Assembly (NCBI GenBank): GCA_007026445.1
Contig: VDMD01000063.1
Location: 1-64,000, forward strand
Length of the DNA: 64,000 bases
Direction: 5' to 3'
Origin: Schizophyllum amplum
Taxonomy: Eukaryota > Basidiomycota > Agaricomycetes > Agaricales > Schizophyllaceae
The position numbers and the translations under genes were made by a program. Below the pieces are notes generated by a model. The model worked only from the letters and a program-made list of their open reading frames with translations. It searched no databases and was not told the DNA's origin. Below are positions 47,498-59,500 of this stretch, piece by piece (positions within the stretch are counted from its first letter, which is position 1; each line of letters starts with the position of its first letter).

Positions 47498-49004
47498 AGA
47501 GAATGGTTTACAATAATGAGTCACGATGATGGTGAAGCGAGGTCAATGGCAATGAGGTGACGGTCGAGAGCAAGCCGCGGTCTTGTCCATATGCGGCTGT
47601 ACAAGGCTTTCCCGATGCGGTCGCCTTTCACGATCCGGGGGTATATCATGCTTTGGCCTCTGTGGGTTCCACGGGCGTTTTTGACGGTGTAACAAGCTTT
47701 GTGGGTCCAGGTATGTATACCAAATCCAGCCATGCTTCTATCATCGCACTGCTGGCACACGAGACATGACATCGAAGGCCTTCTCTGAGTCTCACGTTCA
47801 TATACTCCCCGCCACGGAAAAAAGTTGCCGGTCGGCCCGGGGATCCGGTCTTCGTTTCTTCACGACGCTGCATCGCGCCTTGGAGGAGTCTGCACTTTAG
47901 TCAATCACGTATATGTATAGTACTATCTTACCTGCCCAAAGCACAATTGACTGAGCCGGAGCAAAGCGTGCTGCTCGCTCTGTGATGCAATCAAAATCAA
48001 CATCGTGAATTTCTCCCACGGTTCGTTGATTGCCTGGCGCTGCTACTGTACGGTCACAATGACCTTTGCAACCACGCGCAATCAAGACTCTAGATGCCTC
48101 TTGTTTGACTATAGAAGCCTGGAAATATTGGGAATTTCCTCCATCGAGAAATAGGGAAACTTCATGCCGTCGGGGATGAAATATGTCAGTGTGGCAAGAG
48201 GTCATCATGAAAATGTCGCTTCTGTAGAGAGCCCCATCCCTGTTTCTTTACATGATATTCCTCCCCCCCACTTGAGGTTTAGCATAGTATGGCCATCCTA
48301 GCCGTGACCGTAGGGCAGCGGCTGTGATTCCCAAAAACAAATCAATAAATCTCGCTGTAGATATTTCCCAGCCATGCCATGGACAGCAGCCATAAAAGGG
48401 TGCAGCATGCTCAGAGAAATTCCCTGTATCCTCTGCATGCATTTACGTGAGGAAGCTGAACTCAGTGAATTTATAAATCGGCCTCGAGTCGATGAGCCAC
48501 GTGACCTCTGTTTGTCTCCCATAATTCACGCCGATTTCTGTCGTCCGACACAATGCTCTTGCATATGCAGATAGCTAAGAGGGTGTAGCTTATATACATC
48601 CACTTTGATTAAAAGACGTGTGAAGTACAGCCGCACGGGGGCATGATCATCTCAGCCCGGAATGGCAACTTTTTTCCGTGGCGGGGAGTAAAGTCCGGGC
48701 ATTCGCCTGCGCGACCAATGACTTTGTATACCATGGACGAGCGTCGGACACCATCGATGCCAACCTGACATAGGTCCCATGTTTGTGCAGGTGCGGGACC
48801 ACCTGCTGCCGATGAGGGTGGCGTAAGCGTATGCAAACCACCGGTGCAAACATGTACAGTTTGAGATTCATGTATATACATACGCCGCTAGGTTTTTGGC
48901 GATAAGTTACACGCAGCGTACGCGATGTATAACTAGATATAGCGAGAAGGCGATGGAGCAACTTCCAGGTGAGAGAGCGTCATAAATATGTTCAGGCAAG
49001 ACAT
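47498..49004. other. Intergenic region, mostly the inverted-repeat element
   Basis: Outside the element at 47803-48690 there are only short frames without motifs. Confidence 0.4.
47803..48690. mobile_element. Possible Tc1/mariner-type element delimited by 27-bp inverted repeats
   Basis: An exact 27-bp inverted repeat: TACTCCCCGCCACGGAAAAA... on the left (47803-47829) and its complement at the right (48664-48690). TA lies at both outer edges, as expected for a TA target duplication, and the repeat then starts CTCCCC, as in many Tc1/mariner and Stowaway-like elements. The 834 bp between encode no recognisable transposase, so the element would be non-autonomous or decayed. Assignment to the superfamily is inference. 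Confidence 0.55.
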
Positions 49005-51432
49005 CTACTCCACCGCCTGCACGCCATCATACGCCGGTAGCCGCTGGCAGGCGCCCTCCCAGTCGATCGTGCCGTTCACGAGCTCCGTGACGGTTGCGAT
49101 AACCTCGTCGATGGGGCCGATGCGCTGATCCATCGTGTCGCGCTCCCTAGAATGCGTCAGAATGCGGGAACGGGGCAATGTGAGGTGACAATATAGGGGA
49201 CGCGACGGTGGGAGGACGCGATAGAAGGAGGAAGTGGCACGACATTCTGGGCAGGAACAATGTAAACGGAAACGCACCGTAGAGTCATCGTCCTGTTCTT
49301 GACGGACGCAAAGTCGAGCGTGATCCCATATGGCGTGCCGAGCTCGTCGTTCCGCGCGTACCGCTTGCCAATGGACGCGTTCGAGTCATCCACGCGCGAG
49401 AAGATGCCCGCCTTGCGGAATTTGGTGGCTGGGCAAAGAACTTGTCAGTTGAGTTCCTCGGAGGACCAAGTGGCCACACTCACAGACTTCCGCCACCAAC
49501 GGATCGAACTCCTCCTTCGCACTCAGCGGCACGATGAGCACTTTCGTGGGCGCGACGAGAGGTGGGAGCGACAGCACGCCGCGCTCCGCGCGCTCGCCTT
49601 CCTTTGTCGGTGGCCGGGCCCAGAAGCTGTGCTCAAGGAGGGTATATAGGATGCGCCCGAGACCGAAGGAGGGCTCGATGACGTTGGGTGTGAATTCGCG
49701 GACTGTTGAATGCCGATTAGTTTAGTCTCGCGAAGAGAGGACGATCAAGCGCAGAGTGCACATACCAGACTGCTTCAAAGTCTTCCGCGTGATGGTCAGA
49801 ACGTCAGGTGTAAGATCGAATTGGCGACCATCTGGCAATGTCACGGTGGCCTTGCTATACATAGGATGAGCTGGGTTGGGCTTCCAAGAGAACAATTATT
49901 TCGCTTACCCGCCCTCCAAGGCCGTCTTGACTTCCCCGAGCGCCGCCTGATCAAGCTTCTCCACCGCCTCGGTGATCTTTCCAGCGTCCGCTTTGTAGGT
50001 CTTTCCAAGCACCTTCTTGTTCCACTCTGGCACGTCCCGCTCCTCCACAATGGGCTCCTTGAGCGCCTGGCGGACGACGAGAGGATGGCCGGTCTGAAGG
50101 GAAGACAGTCAGACTTGAGGTAAGAACAGAGAGGAGCACCCTCACTTTGTTGCTGTGCACTGTCAAGTCGTACGCCGCGCGATCCGCACAGCCCACGCAC
50201 TCCGTCCAGCCCGTCGAGTTGTGAATCTCCGCATCCCAGCAGTCGGTCGCATAATGCGCCATCTCGTTCGCCATGTGCTGCCGGAAGCGCAGCCTCTGCG
50301 GGTTGATGCCAATCTTCAGCAAGTACGTGTGGATTCGCGCCATGAAGTACCCGAGCGTCTCGTTCGCCACGACGCCCGCGTGTACCGCCGCGCCGATCGT
50401 CATCTCCCTCGTCTCCGTGCTGCCGCCGGCCTGCGTGTCGCGGTCGAGGAGCACCATCGTCGTGTCGCGCACGTCCCCGAACCGCGGATGCGACTTGTCC
50501 TCTGGGTCGACGTAGTGCTCAATCTCGGCCATGGTGAACTCGCGCACGCGCAGGAGGCCCGCGCGCGGGGATATCTCGTTGCGGAAGGAGCGGCCGATTT
50601 GAGCAGAGGCGAACGGCACGCGCCCATTGTTAAAGTCGAGCAGGCGCGAGAAGTTGAGGAAGTGGCCCTGCGCTGTTTCCGGGCGGAGGTAGCTGAGCGG
50701 ATGTGTTAGCTAAGGCAAGATCATATTGAGCTTGCGTCGCTCACCCTGGATATGCGCCCGTGGGGCCAATGCTGCTCTTGAACATGAGGTTGAACTGGAC
50801 GGGCTCAGAGACCTCGTTGTCCGTGTCGGGGTTGTGGATCACGAACTTGCGGCAGAGGTCGCCCAGCTCGGGGCCGGAGAAGTTGTCGAGCTGCGCGAGC
50901 ACCGTCTCGTACTCCTTGACAACCTCATCCGCTAGCTTGACGGCAACGCTCTTCGCAGCCTTTTTCTTCTTCTTCTTATCATCCTCAACCACCGGCTGCG
51001 CCGCTACGCCGCGCGCCTCCTTGTCCCCCGCTAGACGCGCTTCCAGCACGTTCTTGACGAGATGATCGGCTCGGAGCACGTCGCCGGTCTTGGTGTCCTT
51101 GACCATCCAGTCCGCGAAGCGCGCGACATGGCCAGAGGTCTCGAAAACGGGGGCGGGGGTCATGATGGTGGTGTCAAGCTCGAGCATGCCCTCCTCGACG
51201 ATGAAGTGCTTGCGCCACTCCGCGATGATGTTAGCCTGAAGAGCTGAACCCGGTGGGCCATAGTCATACAGACCCGCCGTACCTGAGAATTATTAGCACA
51301 AGTCTGGGGGGTTCACTGCGACGCACCTCCGTAGATCTCGAACGCTGGTGCATAGAAAAACCTGCGATTGAGCACAGACTCCAATGCGGTCTTGTCGAAC
51401 GGTACGGCTGTTTTGTCGACCTGGGTTGCCAT
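49005..51432 (-). CDS. grs1: Glycyl-tRNA synthetase (cytosolic, probably also mitochondrial)
   Basis: Class II synthetase charging tRNA-Gly. Exons 51432-51327, 51282-50745, 50692-50146, 50093-49909, 49854-49766, 49702-49484, 49428-49278 and 49146-49005 give 658 residues with all phases consistent (yeast Grs1 is about 690). Motifs: [109 protein letters not shown] and an anticodon-binding domain with [10 protein letters not shown] Lys-rich insert ([13 protein letters not shown]) lies in the catalytic part. An in-frame ATG at 51507 would add 25 residues, MIPRLLSRAHRSILYSRRVL and more, with six Arg and no acids, a strong mitochondrial presequence. One gene serving two compartments by alternative starts is known for yeast GRS1. 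Confidence 0.97.
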
Positions 51433-51507
51433 TGTTCGCCAGATCTGCAGCACTCGTCTGCTGTAAAGTATAGATCGATGAGCGCGCGATAAAAGCCGCG
51501 GAATCAT

Positions 51508-51649
51508 TAGAATGACTCGAATAACGACACGAAAAAATTGCCAAAAAAGGAAGAACAACCAGCGGAACGCAGCGGGCCGGGCCATCACTGATCCTAATTC
51601 GGACATCCTATTGTTCTTTCGCATCACCTCGAATCCTTTGGAATCTGCT
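51508..51649. promoter_or_regulatory. Short bidirectional promoter (grs1 / MOCS2A)
   Basis: Only 142 bp separate the upstream grs1 ATG (51507, minus) from the MOCS2A ATG (51650, plus). No TATA box is evident, so both genes must start from this short shared region. Confidence 0.5.
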
Positions 51650-51946
51650 ATGTCCCCGCCACAAATCACGATTCTCTACTTCGCTGCTGCCTCGACAGCT
51701 GTTGGACAAAATTCAGAGGTCATCGATCTTCCCATCTCTGACGATAAAGCAAATGAGCGGCCACAACCTTTGCGACTCTCATCCTTGTCTGCGCTTCTCA
51801 TCGCGCGCCACCCTGGCACGAAGTTGGGCGAAGTCCTGCGTGATGCGCAGTGGAGCGTAGACGCCGAGATGGTCGATGATCCGGATGCGGTCCTTCTCAA
51901 GGGCGGCGAGGAGGTCGCTGTTATTTGCCCGGTCTCAGGTGGTTGA
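51650..51946 (+). CDS. MOCS2A: Molybdopterin synthase small subunit (MoaD/MOCS2A, sulfur carrier)
   Basis: Ubiquitin-like sulfur carrier of molybdenum cofactor synthesis. Its C-terminal Gly-Gly is thiocarboxylated and donates sulfur to precursor Z in the complex with the large subunit. Single exon, 98 residues, within the family's usual 80-100. Visible features: a beta-strand start ITILYFAAASTAVGQ, the middle LSSLSALLIARHPGTKLGEV, VLLKGGEEVAVICPVSGG and stop immediately after GG, as required. The ATG at 51650 was preferred over an in-frame one 138 bp upstream because the family starts right before this first strand. It is transcribed divergently from grs1. Confidence 0.88.
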   Translation: MSPPQITILYFAAASTAVGQNSEVIDLPISDDKANERPQPLRLSSLSALLIARHPGTKLGEVLRDAQWSVDAEMVDDPDAVLLKGGEEVAVICPVSGG

Positions 51947-52931
51947 AGTTGTCGAGCTGTCGTGGAAAGGTGAGCCTATGACTTCCCGACGCGACGGAAG
52001 AGCGTACACCTACGTTGTCTGGCTAACTGTCTCTGCAGCTCCGAGGGTGATGGATGCCTGAGAGCAGTTGGCTGCCAGACCGGCTATCCCAGCCGCTCTG
52101 TCTCCTCTCGAATTTTGAGGTTAGTCGCGGCTCGCGATAAGCACGTCTGCTTAGATCGGCAGGCTGCTCGGTCGCTGAAGCGCTGAAGCTACAGACATTC
52201 TACTCATTCACACTATCGCAGCCGGCGCCAGGGGACGTTTGTGCTCCAGGACGACTCCTTGTGCCCTATCACTGTCAGCCAGTCGCAACCATCCGTCAAT
52301 CATCTTCAACTCGCTGCTGATGCTGTACGTATGCTATGTAGAGCTTCACCTTTAAGACTGTTATTTCGATGACGATTCGTCAGTACGCCTACATACGCCT
52401 GCACACGCAATGCCAAGATCAACGATCTCGTATCGCGCGATAGGCACATCGTTTCCTGATTCCTTACGTCCGCGATCTCCTTTGAATTGCTGTGAACTTC
52501 CAAGTTCCGCGGGACTTGCGCGGGAGCTTTCTATTGTTCGTTATTTGGTGCCGTCTTGAGTGTGCTGTATGCCATTCGTGAACATCAGCGACAGCTCTCG
52601 ATTGAAGCATGCCCGTATTCCACGGTTCTCTTGCATATACGCTCGCTCCTGCTACTCCTGCACGAGGCAAAATCCGGGGTGCGGGCGAGATCCCGCCCCG
52701 GGGTGCATCGCCATATGTATCGACCGCCGGCCGATCACTCTGGTTGTTATGCCAAGGACCACAGGCTTTGCGGATTCGTCGCCATCGCAGCTCTCAGCCC
52801 TGCCTCTTTCTTCTTACCCCCATCCCCTTTTTTCTTCTCTTTCTCTTCATCGCCTGGTGGGGCGAGAGCAGCAAGAGAACCCACATATAACCGAGGAACT
52901 ATCCCTCTGAGAGGCCGGCCTATCGTCAACT
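51947..52931. other. Intergenic, no gene seen
   Basis: About 1 kb between MOCS2A and the bestrophin-like gene. CT-rich DNA at 52790-52860. No exon chain was recognised. Confidence 0.4.
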
Positions 52932-55221
52932 ATGGACCCGCCCCAAAGCCCCCGCAGTCCGACGAGTCCCACAAGTCTTGACCTGAAGGTGCGCGCGCCT
53001 CCCTTGGACATATGAAGAAGTTTTGACAGCCATTCGCAGCGGACGGATACCATGATGCATAAAGGATTCAGTATGGCCGATCCGTGAGTAGATGATCGTC
53101 ACGGGGACACTACGCCCATGGGCGCCTGTGTGTCCTCACGAGATACCAAATCTCACTACCCTCCAGAGTTGCCGCCCGTCGCCGCCCTGGCGCGTCCTTT
53201 ATCAACGCCGTACTCGCCACAGCTCTGTTCCGCTGCTGGCACATCCTCATCTTCTTCTCCGCCTGGGCGACCCTCATCACCGTACTCAACCACAACGACT
53301 ATGGGATATGGATCCAATCCACTCTTCTTACTGTGTAAGCAGTCTGCGCGGCTCTCCCGCATCCCTTTCGCTAATCCACCTATGCAGCGTGGGTACCGTG
53401 CTCGGTTTCATCATTTCGTACCGGACCACCTCGTCGTTCGAGCGGTACAACGAGGGCCGACGCCTTTGGTCGCAGATCATCCTGGCGAACCGGACGTTTG
53501 CGCGGACGATATGGTTCCATGTGCCCAGTACGTCTCCTTCCCTCGTCATTTAAAGACACTTTCTCATTGCGTGCACAGATCCGGAGAACTCTGAAGATCG
53601 GGCGCGCGCCATGATCGAGAAGAAGACGGCCATCAACCTTCTCGAGGCGTATGCTGTCGCGGTCAAGCATTATCTACGCGGAGAGGGTGCGTCCACTTCA
53701 TTGTATTCATATACGCACACACTGACTTGCCTCGTAGATGGTATCTTCTACACGTGAGCCGATACATATTCATCGCCGTGTCACTCGGCTAACATCAATC
53801 ATAGGGACCTGTACTATCTCGTCAAGTTCCTTCCCGCCTACGCGCTGCCCTCCGGTATCTCATCGAACCCGGACCTCACTGGTATCCCGGAGCCGTCGGG
53901 AGAGAACGGCCATGTGCAGCCGCAAGGTCGCTCGTCCAACGCGTCCGTGGCCCAAGCGTACCATCGGCGCACCTCGAACGCGTCCAGCACGCGCGGCCGG
54001 ATTCCTCAGCGCGGCGGCCTACCCACGCCGGTGACGCATCCGACGCCCAAGCGCCGGCTCACTGCAGTGCTCGAGAACATTGGCTTCGGTGGCGACAAGG
54101 ACGACCACAAGGAGGTCAGGGAAAAGAAGGAGCTGAAGAAGGAGAAGGAGTCGATGGAGAAGGACGACACCGCCGAGAAGGAGCGCACGGTGCTCGCGCC
54201 GTCGGAGGAGCAGTTCCTGTTCCCGGCGAGCATGCCGCCGAAGTTCTACATTCTGGACCTCTTCCCGTTCTCGTTGCTGGTGAAGTGTCTGACTGAGCGC
54301 GGGCGGTCGCTGAAGGGAAAGAAGGCGGCGAAGCTTCGCGCGCGGATGATCAACAGCACTGTATCGCATAACTTGCCGCTGGAGCTGTCGTTGTACTTGG
54401 TGAGTCTGCTCTACGCGTCTTTGAGCCGCCGGACTGACCATGTTACGCAGAGCTCGTACATTTCAGCTCTGCAGGTTCGGAAGGCTATCGACGTTCCGAC
54501 GATCAGTGAGTCCTGGTTGTGCTCGGCTTACGAACATGCCGCTTACCGCGTAAATCAGACACCATGATTGCCGCTCTCAACCAACTCGTCGATGCTCTGA
54601 CCGGGCTCGAGCGTATCCTCACGACGCCCATCCCCTTCTCGTACTCCATCCATCTATGGGTCGTGCTCATTCTGTACTGCCTGGCGCTAGTGAGTCATCT
54701 TCAGGTTCTCGCTCTCACTAGTCTGACCCGCATGTGAAGCCTATACAGATCTGGTACTATCTGAAGTGGGTAACAATCCCTGCGACTATCATCATTGTAC
54801 GTGTGTGTTCATTAAGGAGCCAACGGGTACTCACCAATATCCCGACAGACGTTCATCTTCTTCGGCTTTCTTGTCGCGGGTGAGGAAATCGAGAACCCAT
54901 TCGGGTACGACAAGAATGATCTCGTGAGTGCATCTTTCTCTACAAAAATATAGTTGTTGACCCTCGCACCCAGAACTTGGACCACTTCACGTCCAATATC
55001 ATCCGTACGTCTCAGTTCATCGTCGCAGAGGCGAAATTTATTGATTATCTGTAGGTAACGAGCTGCGTGCCATCACCGCGTCGCCCCCGCCGGACCCTGC
55101 TCACTGGGCGTTCGTGCCCGAAAATGACCTGCTGTTCACCATGAACACGAACGAGCGCATATCGCCAGACGAGTGGCTAAAGCGTGGATTCAAGCAGATG
55201 CAGCGCGCGCTGCACAGTTAG
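52932..55221 (+). CDS. Bestrophin-like anion channel (UPF0187/RFP-TM family)
   Basis: Integral membrane protein of the bestrophin family, which form chloride/bicarbonate channels. About 13 exons. The first codes for MDPPQSPRSPTSPTSLDLK and the last ends QMQRALHS. Recognisable parts: FINAVLATALFRCWHILIFF, the signature GFIISYRTTSSFERYNEGRR, AINLLEAYAVAVKHYLRGE, LPLELSLYLSSYISALQVRK, LVDALTGLERILTTPIPFSY, a membrane pair around LWVVLILYCLAL and FIFFGFLVAGEEIENPFGYD. A Ser/Lys-rich insert of about 170 residues (EKKELKKEKESMEKDD) lies between the first and second membrane regions and is likely cytosolic. The GEEIENPFGYDxNDL acidic cluster is the equivalent of the bestrophin Ca2+ clasp region. Not every microexon boundary could be settled. 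Confidence 0.88.
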
Positions 55222-55882
55222 TGTGCCCCCGCTGTTCCCTTTTGTTTATTCATGTGCTACTGTCTGTCTATCCGTCTTTCGCACCTCCTGACCTCATGGT
55301 CTCGGCCCGTCCTCTCCCCGTCCCATCCATTGTAACACCTCTGGGCTTTGGTTTATTCTCGGTTGTATCTCGCTGTTGTGCATCCTCTGTTTGTTTGACT
55401 GCCTCACTCATCCATTCATCTCACGCATTGGACATCTCGGATCTCGCCCCACCATTGTTAGACCTCATTATTACTAGATGCACATCATTCATTTATATTT
55501 ATTACCACAAGCCCCAGTACTTGTAGATAATCACTGTTCCTTTCACGCCATCCTCCTAGTGAATGGTCGGACTGTCCTCCATATGATACTCGCACCGCGT
55601 ACTACATATGCATGCTCCTCCCTATGCGTACCTCTTACTTATATTCGAAGCTTTTGCGCTGCGGTGCAGTCGCGCTCGAACACTGTCGGATTTGCCTTAG
55701 CGCATCATCTCGACGCCTACGTTGTCGTGGAAGCCGTATAGTAAGTGTTGTCATGAAAGACCTTTGACGTTGGAAGCAAGACTGCATATGTTTGTCTTTG
55801 CTTGTCGCAATCTTGAAAGGGGTACCTTCGAGCCGCGGAAGTCGGCCCGCCGCTCCGTGCTGATCTTGCTTCTCCGCCCATC
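55222..55882. other. Intergenic, no gene seen
   Basis: CT-rich 3' flank of the channel gene and promoter of atg12. Nothing coding was seen. Confidence 0.4.
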
Positions 55883-56562
55883 ATGGCGAGCCTTGATGTG
55901 CCCCGTTCACTGCCCTCTTGGGCCCCTCAGGGCGACTCAGAGAACTTTGAAGAGGCAATGAAGGCATTGGAGTCGTACAAGAAGAAGGATCCAGCGAAAG
56001 GTACATTCTCCTTGTGTGTCAAGCACGGCGGTTACTCAACTGGCTGCAGTGGTCGTACGGTTCAAAGCAGTTGGGAACGCGCCAATAATGAAGCAAAACT
56101 TTTACAAGATCACTTCTTCGAACCGCTTCCAAGCCGTTATACAGTTCCTACGCAAGGAGCTGGGATGGAAAGCGGGCGATCCTCTGGTGAGACTATTGTT
56201 CGTTCAAGAATGGTGTACCTTTTAGCCGTGTCGTTCTCGTCTACTCTGAACCCTCAATGGTTTGGGTGTGGGGTCCTACCTCTTGTTCGCTCTACCAGGA
56301 CGCAACTTACTTCTCTGTACTTCTGTAGTTCACCTATATCAATCTCGCCTTCTCTCCCGCGCCGGACGATACGGTGTCGAACTTATTCAAGGTGCGCCGT
56401 CGCTTCTGACGGATAGTGGCTCGAGGCTCATGTCTGGATTGTCTGCAGTCATTCGCTACGGATGGGCATCTAATCGTCAACTACAGGCAAGTTTGTCTTT
56501 AGATCCCCGAATACGCACGCTGATTGCGTCCCTCATTCAGCACGACGGCGGCGTGGGGTTGA
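55883..56562 (+). CDS. atg12: Ubiquitin-like autophagy protein Atg12
   Basis: Conjugated through its C-terminal Gly to Atg5 by Atg7 and Atg10; the conjugate drives Atg8 lipidation during autophagosome growth. Exons 55883-56000, 56050-56186, 56329-56391, 56449-56486 and 56541-56562 give 125 residues. Conserved: [57 protein letters not shown] and [12 protein letters not shown], then the C-terminus TTAAWG with stop right after Gly. That last exon is reached only through a GC-AG intron (donor AG|GCAAGT). Reading through instead gives NYRQVCL and no terminal Gly, which could not be conjugated. The N-terminal 40 residues are acidic and variable, as in relatives. Confidence 0.95.
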
Positions 56563-59500
56563 CGCAGAGTTTCATGCAGACTTGCTGTACGGGCTCGCCG
56601 TATCAGGCAAGCGCTCCTCGAGGCGCAATGGCCTTCTCTTCAGTATCGTCTGTACGTTGCTACTCTATATTATCGCTACTTGATCCGATGTACAGGCGGG
56701 TTCAATGCTCTCCATCGCTGCGCATTCAGGACATCGCGCTGTATGCATGCAGCACTGCTCGTTTAATCCACTGTATCCAACTCGTCTGTGCGGACGATCC
56801 CGCAGCCACCTGGCGTGCGAATCTGCTGCCATTGTCTCTGCGCATCCTCAAACGTGCCTGCGGCGCGTCAGGCGCTGCAAATCCAGTCCGGCCAGCGCCC
56901 TACGTTTGCCGCGGTCCAGCATTGCTCTCGAGGGCCAGCACGCCACTGAGTTCTATGATTCGCTCGCCTCCGAGATTCGATGAACTTAGGCAGCGCATGT
57001 TGGGGTCCGCGGCTTCCCCCTTGAATGAGGACGGGGCGGTTGCCGAGCAGCTTGTCCTGCAGGCAGATCGTCATCGCCGCGTACTGAGCACAGAGCAGAT
57101 AGGGACGGCTCGTTCGACGTCAATCCAACCGGCTTTCACAAACTGCAGTCGCGAGCATTGCGAGGGAACCCGTATCCCCTGTTCATACGACAATATGAAG
57201 GGTTTGGCTTAAGGTCAGGAGCTAGTGCCGCCAGAGATGAGGACGCCGTCCGGGCATCATCCAGTGAGATTATATAGCGGTTCCGCCCAACGCTAATCAG
57301 CCATTTGTATCGCAGACTAGGACGCCGGCCTCCCGAACGCGTCGGGCTCACGGCAAGGAGGATCTAGAGTGGCTTCCCTCGCCCGCGGCTGGGGGAGTTT
57401 AAAGGCCAATCGAGGTGTAGGGCATGGCTATTGTTGGGTTTCTATCATTGTCCCTGGACTTCGATGAACTGCCAAGTCCACGTACTATTGTGGCCGTCGA
57501 GAAGCAGAGCGGAATCTACAACGGAGCCACCAAGAGCCACCATCGAGGGTGGGATCTCATGCCTCCTGTTGGCTGTCGCCCGCAACTCATCCGGGGAGCC
57601 CTTCGACTTCTGCTGTCCAGGCTAAGCGCATCTCGAAGGTGGGGTCAGGCTTCATGAAATGTCGCCGCGTCCTTCATTAGCTAATCATTATCTCTGCATA
57701 GAGCGAGTTACAGCGGGCCTTGAGCAGTAACGAGATGACGAGCACCCTGGAATGTCGACGCAAAGTTCAGTCGCCGGCGCGTTCGGGCTGCGGCAATGAT
57801 GAGACCACTCAGCAGACCACACCTAGTGACGTCCCCATCGAGGTTTCGGACGCTCAGCATACGCAACGAAACCCTGTTTACTTACAGGCGACGGCAGTGT
57901 ATGCGAATCTGTGCAAGTTGGAAGGCGCTAGGAAGCTGACGTAGACGAGCGAATAAAAGTATAGGAGCAAGGGAATGCCAGTGCTAGCATAACTTGATGA
58001 ACGTGCCGCCCTTCAACATCAGTCGCAGTACGGGAGGTGTCTATAGAACTCCGGATTTCGAGTTGAGCGGTACTGTAAGCTACCATACCTGCATGATTCT
58101 GCGTAGACTGCCGTTGCGGGGGCGCGCATAGAAATATCTTATTCTGCTGCCAACGACCCCGTGGCAGCGATAATGCGGCAAGCCACGAGGGCGTGAGAAC
58201 GTGTGCGCCGCGCGCCGCGCGCCGGGCAACGACACACGTGTTGTGTGATCGCGCGCCCGGGCCGAGCTGATAGGCTCAATCGCCAAGCCCGTCCTCGAGA
58301 AGACGCGGCAAAGTGCGGCAAACGCGTTGAGCAAGCCGCTGCCGCGACCAATCAATAAACAGGCGCCTACTCGATTTCCATGCAAGGTTCCTTCGGCCTT
58401 CCGACTCTGCACATAGAGTATCTCGCGTAAGGTGTACTGGGAGATAAGCAGCGCATCGGACATGTCAAATCGACGCGTTCAAAGCTTTTACGGTGCCACT
58501 TTGACCTATAGCGTACGGGCCTGGTTATTGCGCCCGAGATGTCTCGGGAAAACGACGGCCATTGAGACCAGCGCAGTGGCGAGAGGACACATATAATTGA
58601 CTACCGAGGACCGATGGCAGCTGCTGGGCGCGTGTTGTCCAGACCGCAGGGCAAGGTCCTTTCCCAGAGGCAAGCCGTCCGCGTCAGGACGTGTACAAGC
58701 CGAGCGACGGCAGTGGCGTGCACCAATCTCGGGGCGCGAATGCCCTGACGCTGTGAGCGACTGTGGCATCCGGTGCAGCCGCTCTGGACAGCGCTGCGCC
58801 GTCGGACAACGGCAGCTGCTGAATGGCGTCAGGTGACCCGCATCTGCCGGCGGCGGTTATCAAGGACACGACTTTTGCGGGCGGCACGACGAGATCGCCT
58901 AAAGGCTGATGTGAAGGTTCGTAAGGACGGCGGTCATCAGAGATTAGAGCACGTACAAAGTGAACGCGTCGTCGACGGGCGCGGGGCATAACGTACGCCG
59001 CAGACGCACCGGGAGGACCTTGTCTGTCGATAAGCAAGAGAGCGCGCGACGCTGTATACATTCAGAGAGCGAAACGATGAGAAAGGCCGCGCTCTGCATG
59101 GCGCATGGCGGCACGGCATGAACTCTGGTCACGGCAAGCCTGATCATGCGTGTGAGAGCGCGTAGGCGAGGCCTGATTCGAAGGCGTAAGCGGCCTACGA
59201 GGTACTGCAGCCATGAGAGTCCGCGACAACTCACCAGACCGAGTCATAGAGTCGAAAGGCTCCGAAGGCGTCGCGGCCTCCCATGAACAACAGCAGAAGA
59301 CTACAAGCACAGCACCGCGAAGACGAGATATAGACGCCCAATCGATTATCCTGGACGACGCGCCTGATGACCCATCGATGCTGCAACATCCTGCCATACC
59401 CTCGCCCTCGCAACGCCCAGTGGCACGAAAGGGGATGTGGCCTGGCGGTCGGGGGACGACGACCTCGCGCTGGTCGACGATGCACCCCTCATCAACGTCT

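Noticed and set aside
56262..57212. 316-codon plus-strand frame
   Set aside because: It starts inside an atg12 intron, overlaps atg12 exons in the wrong phase and has no motif or good start.
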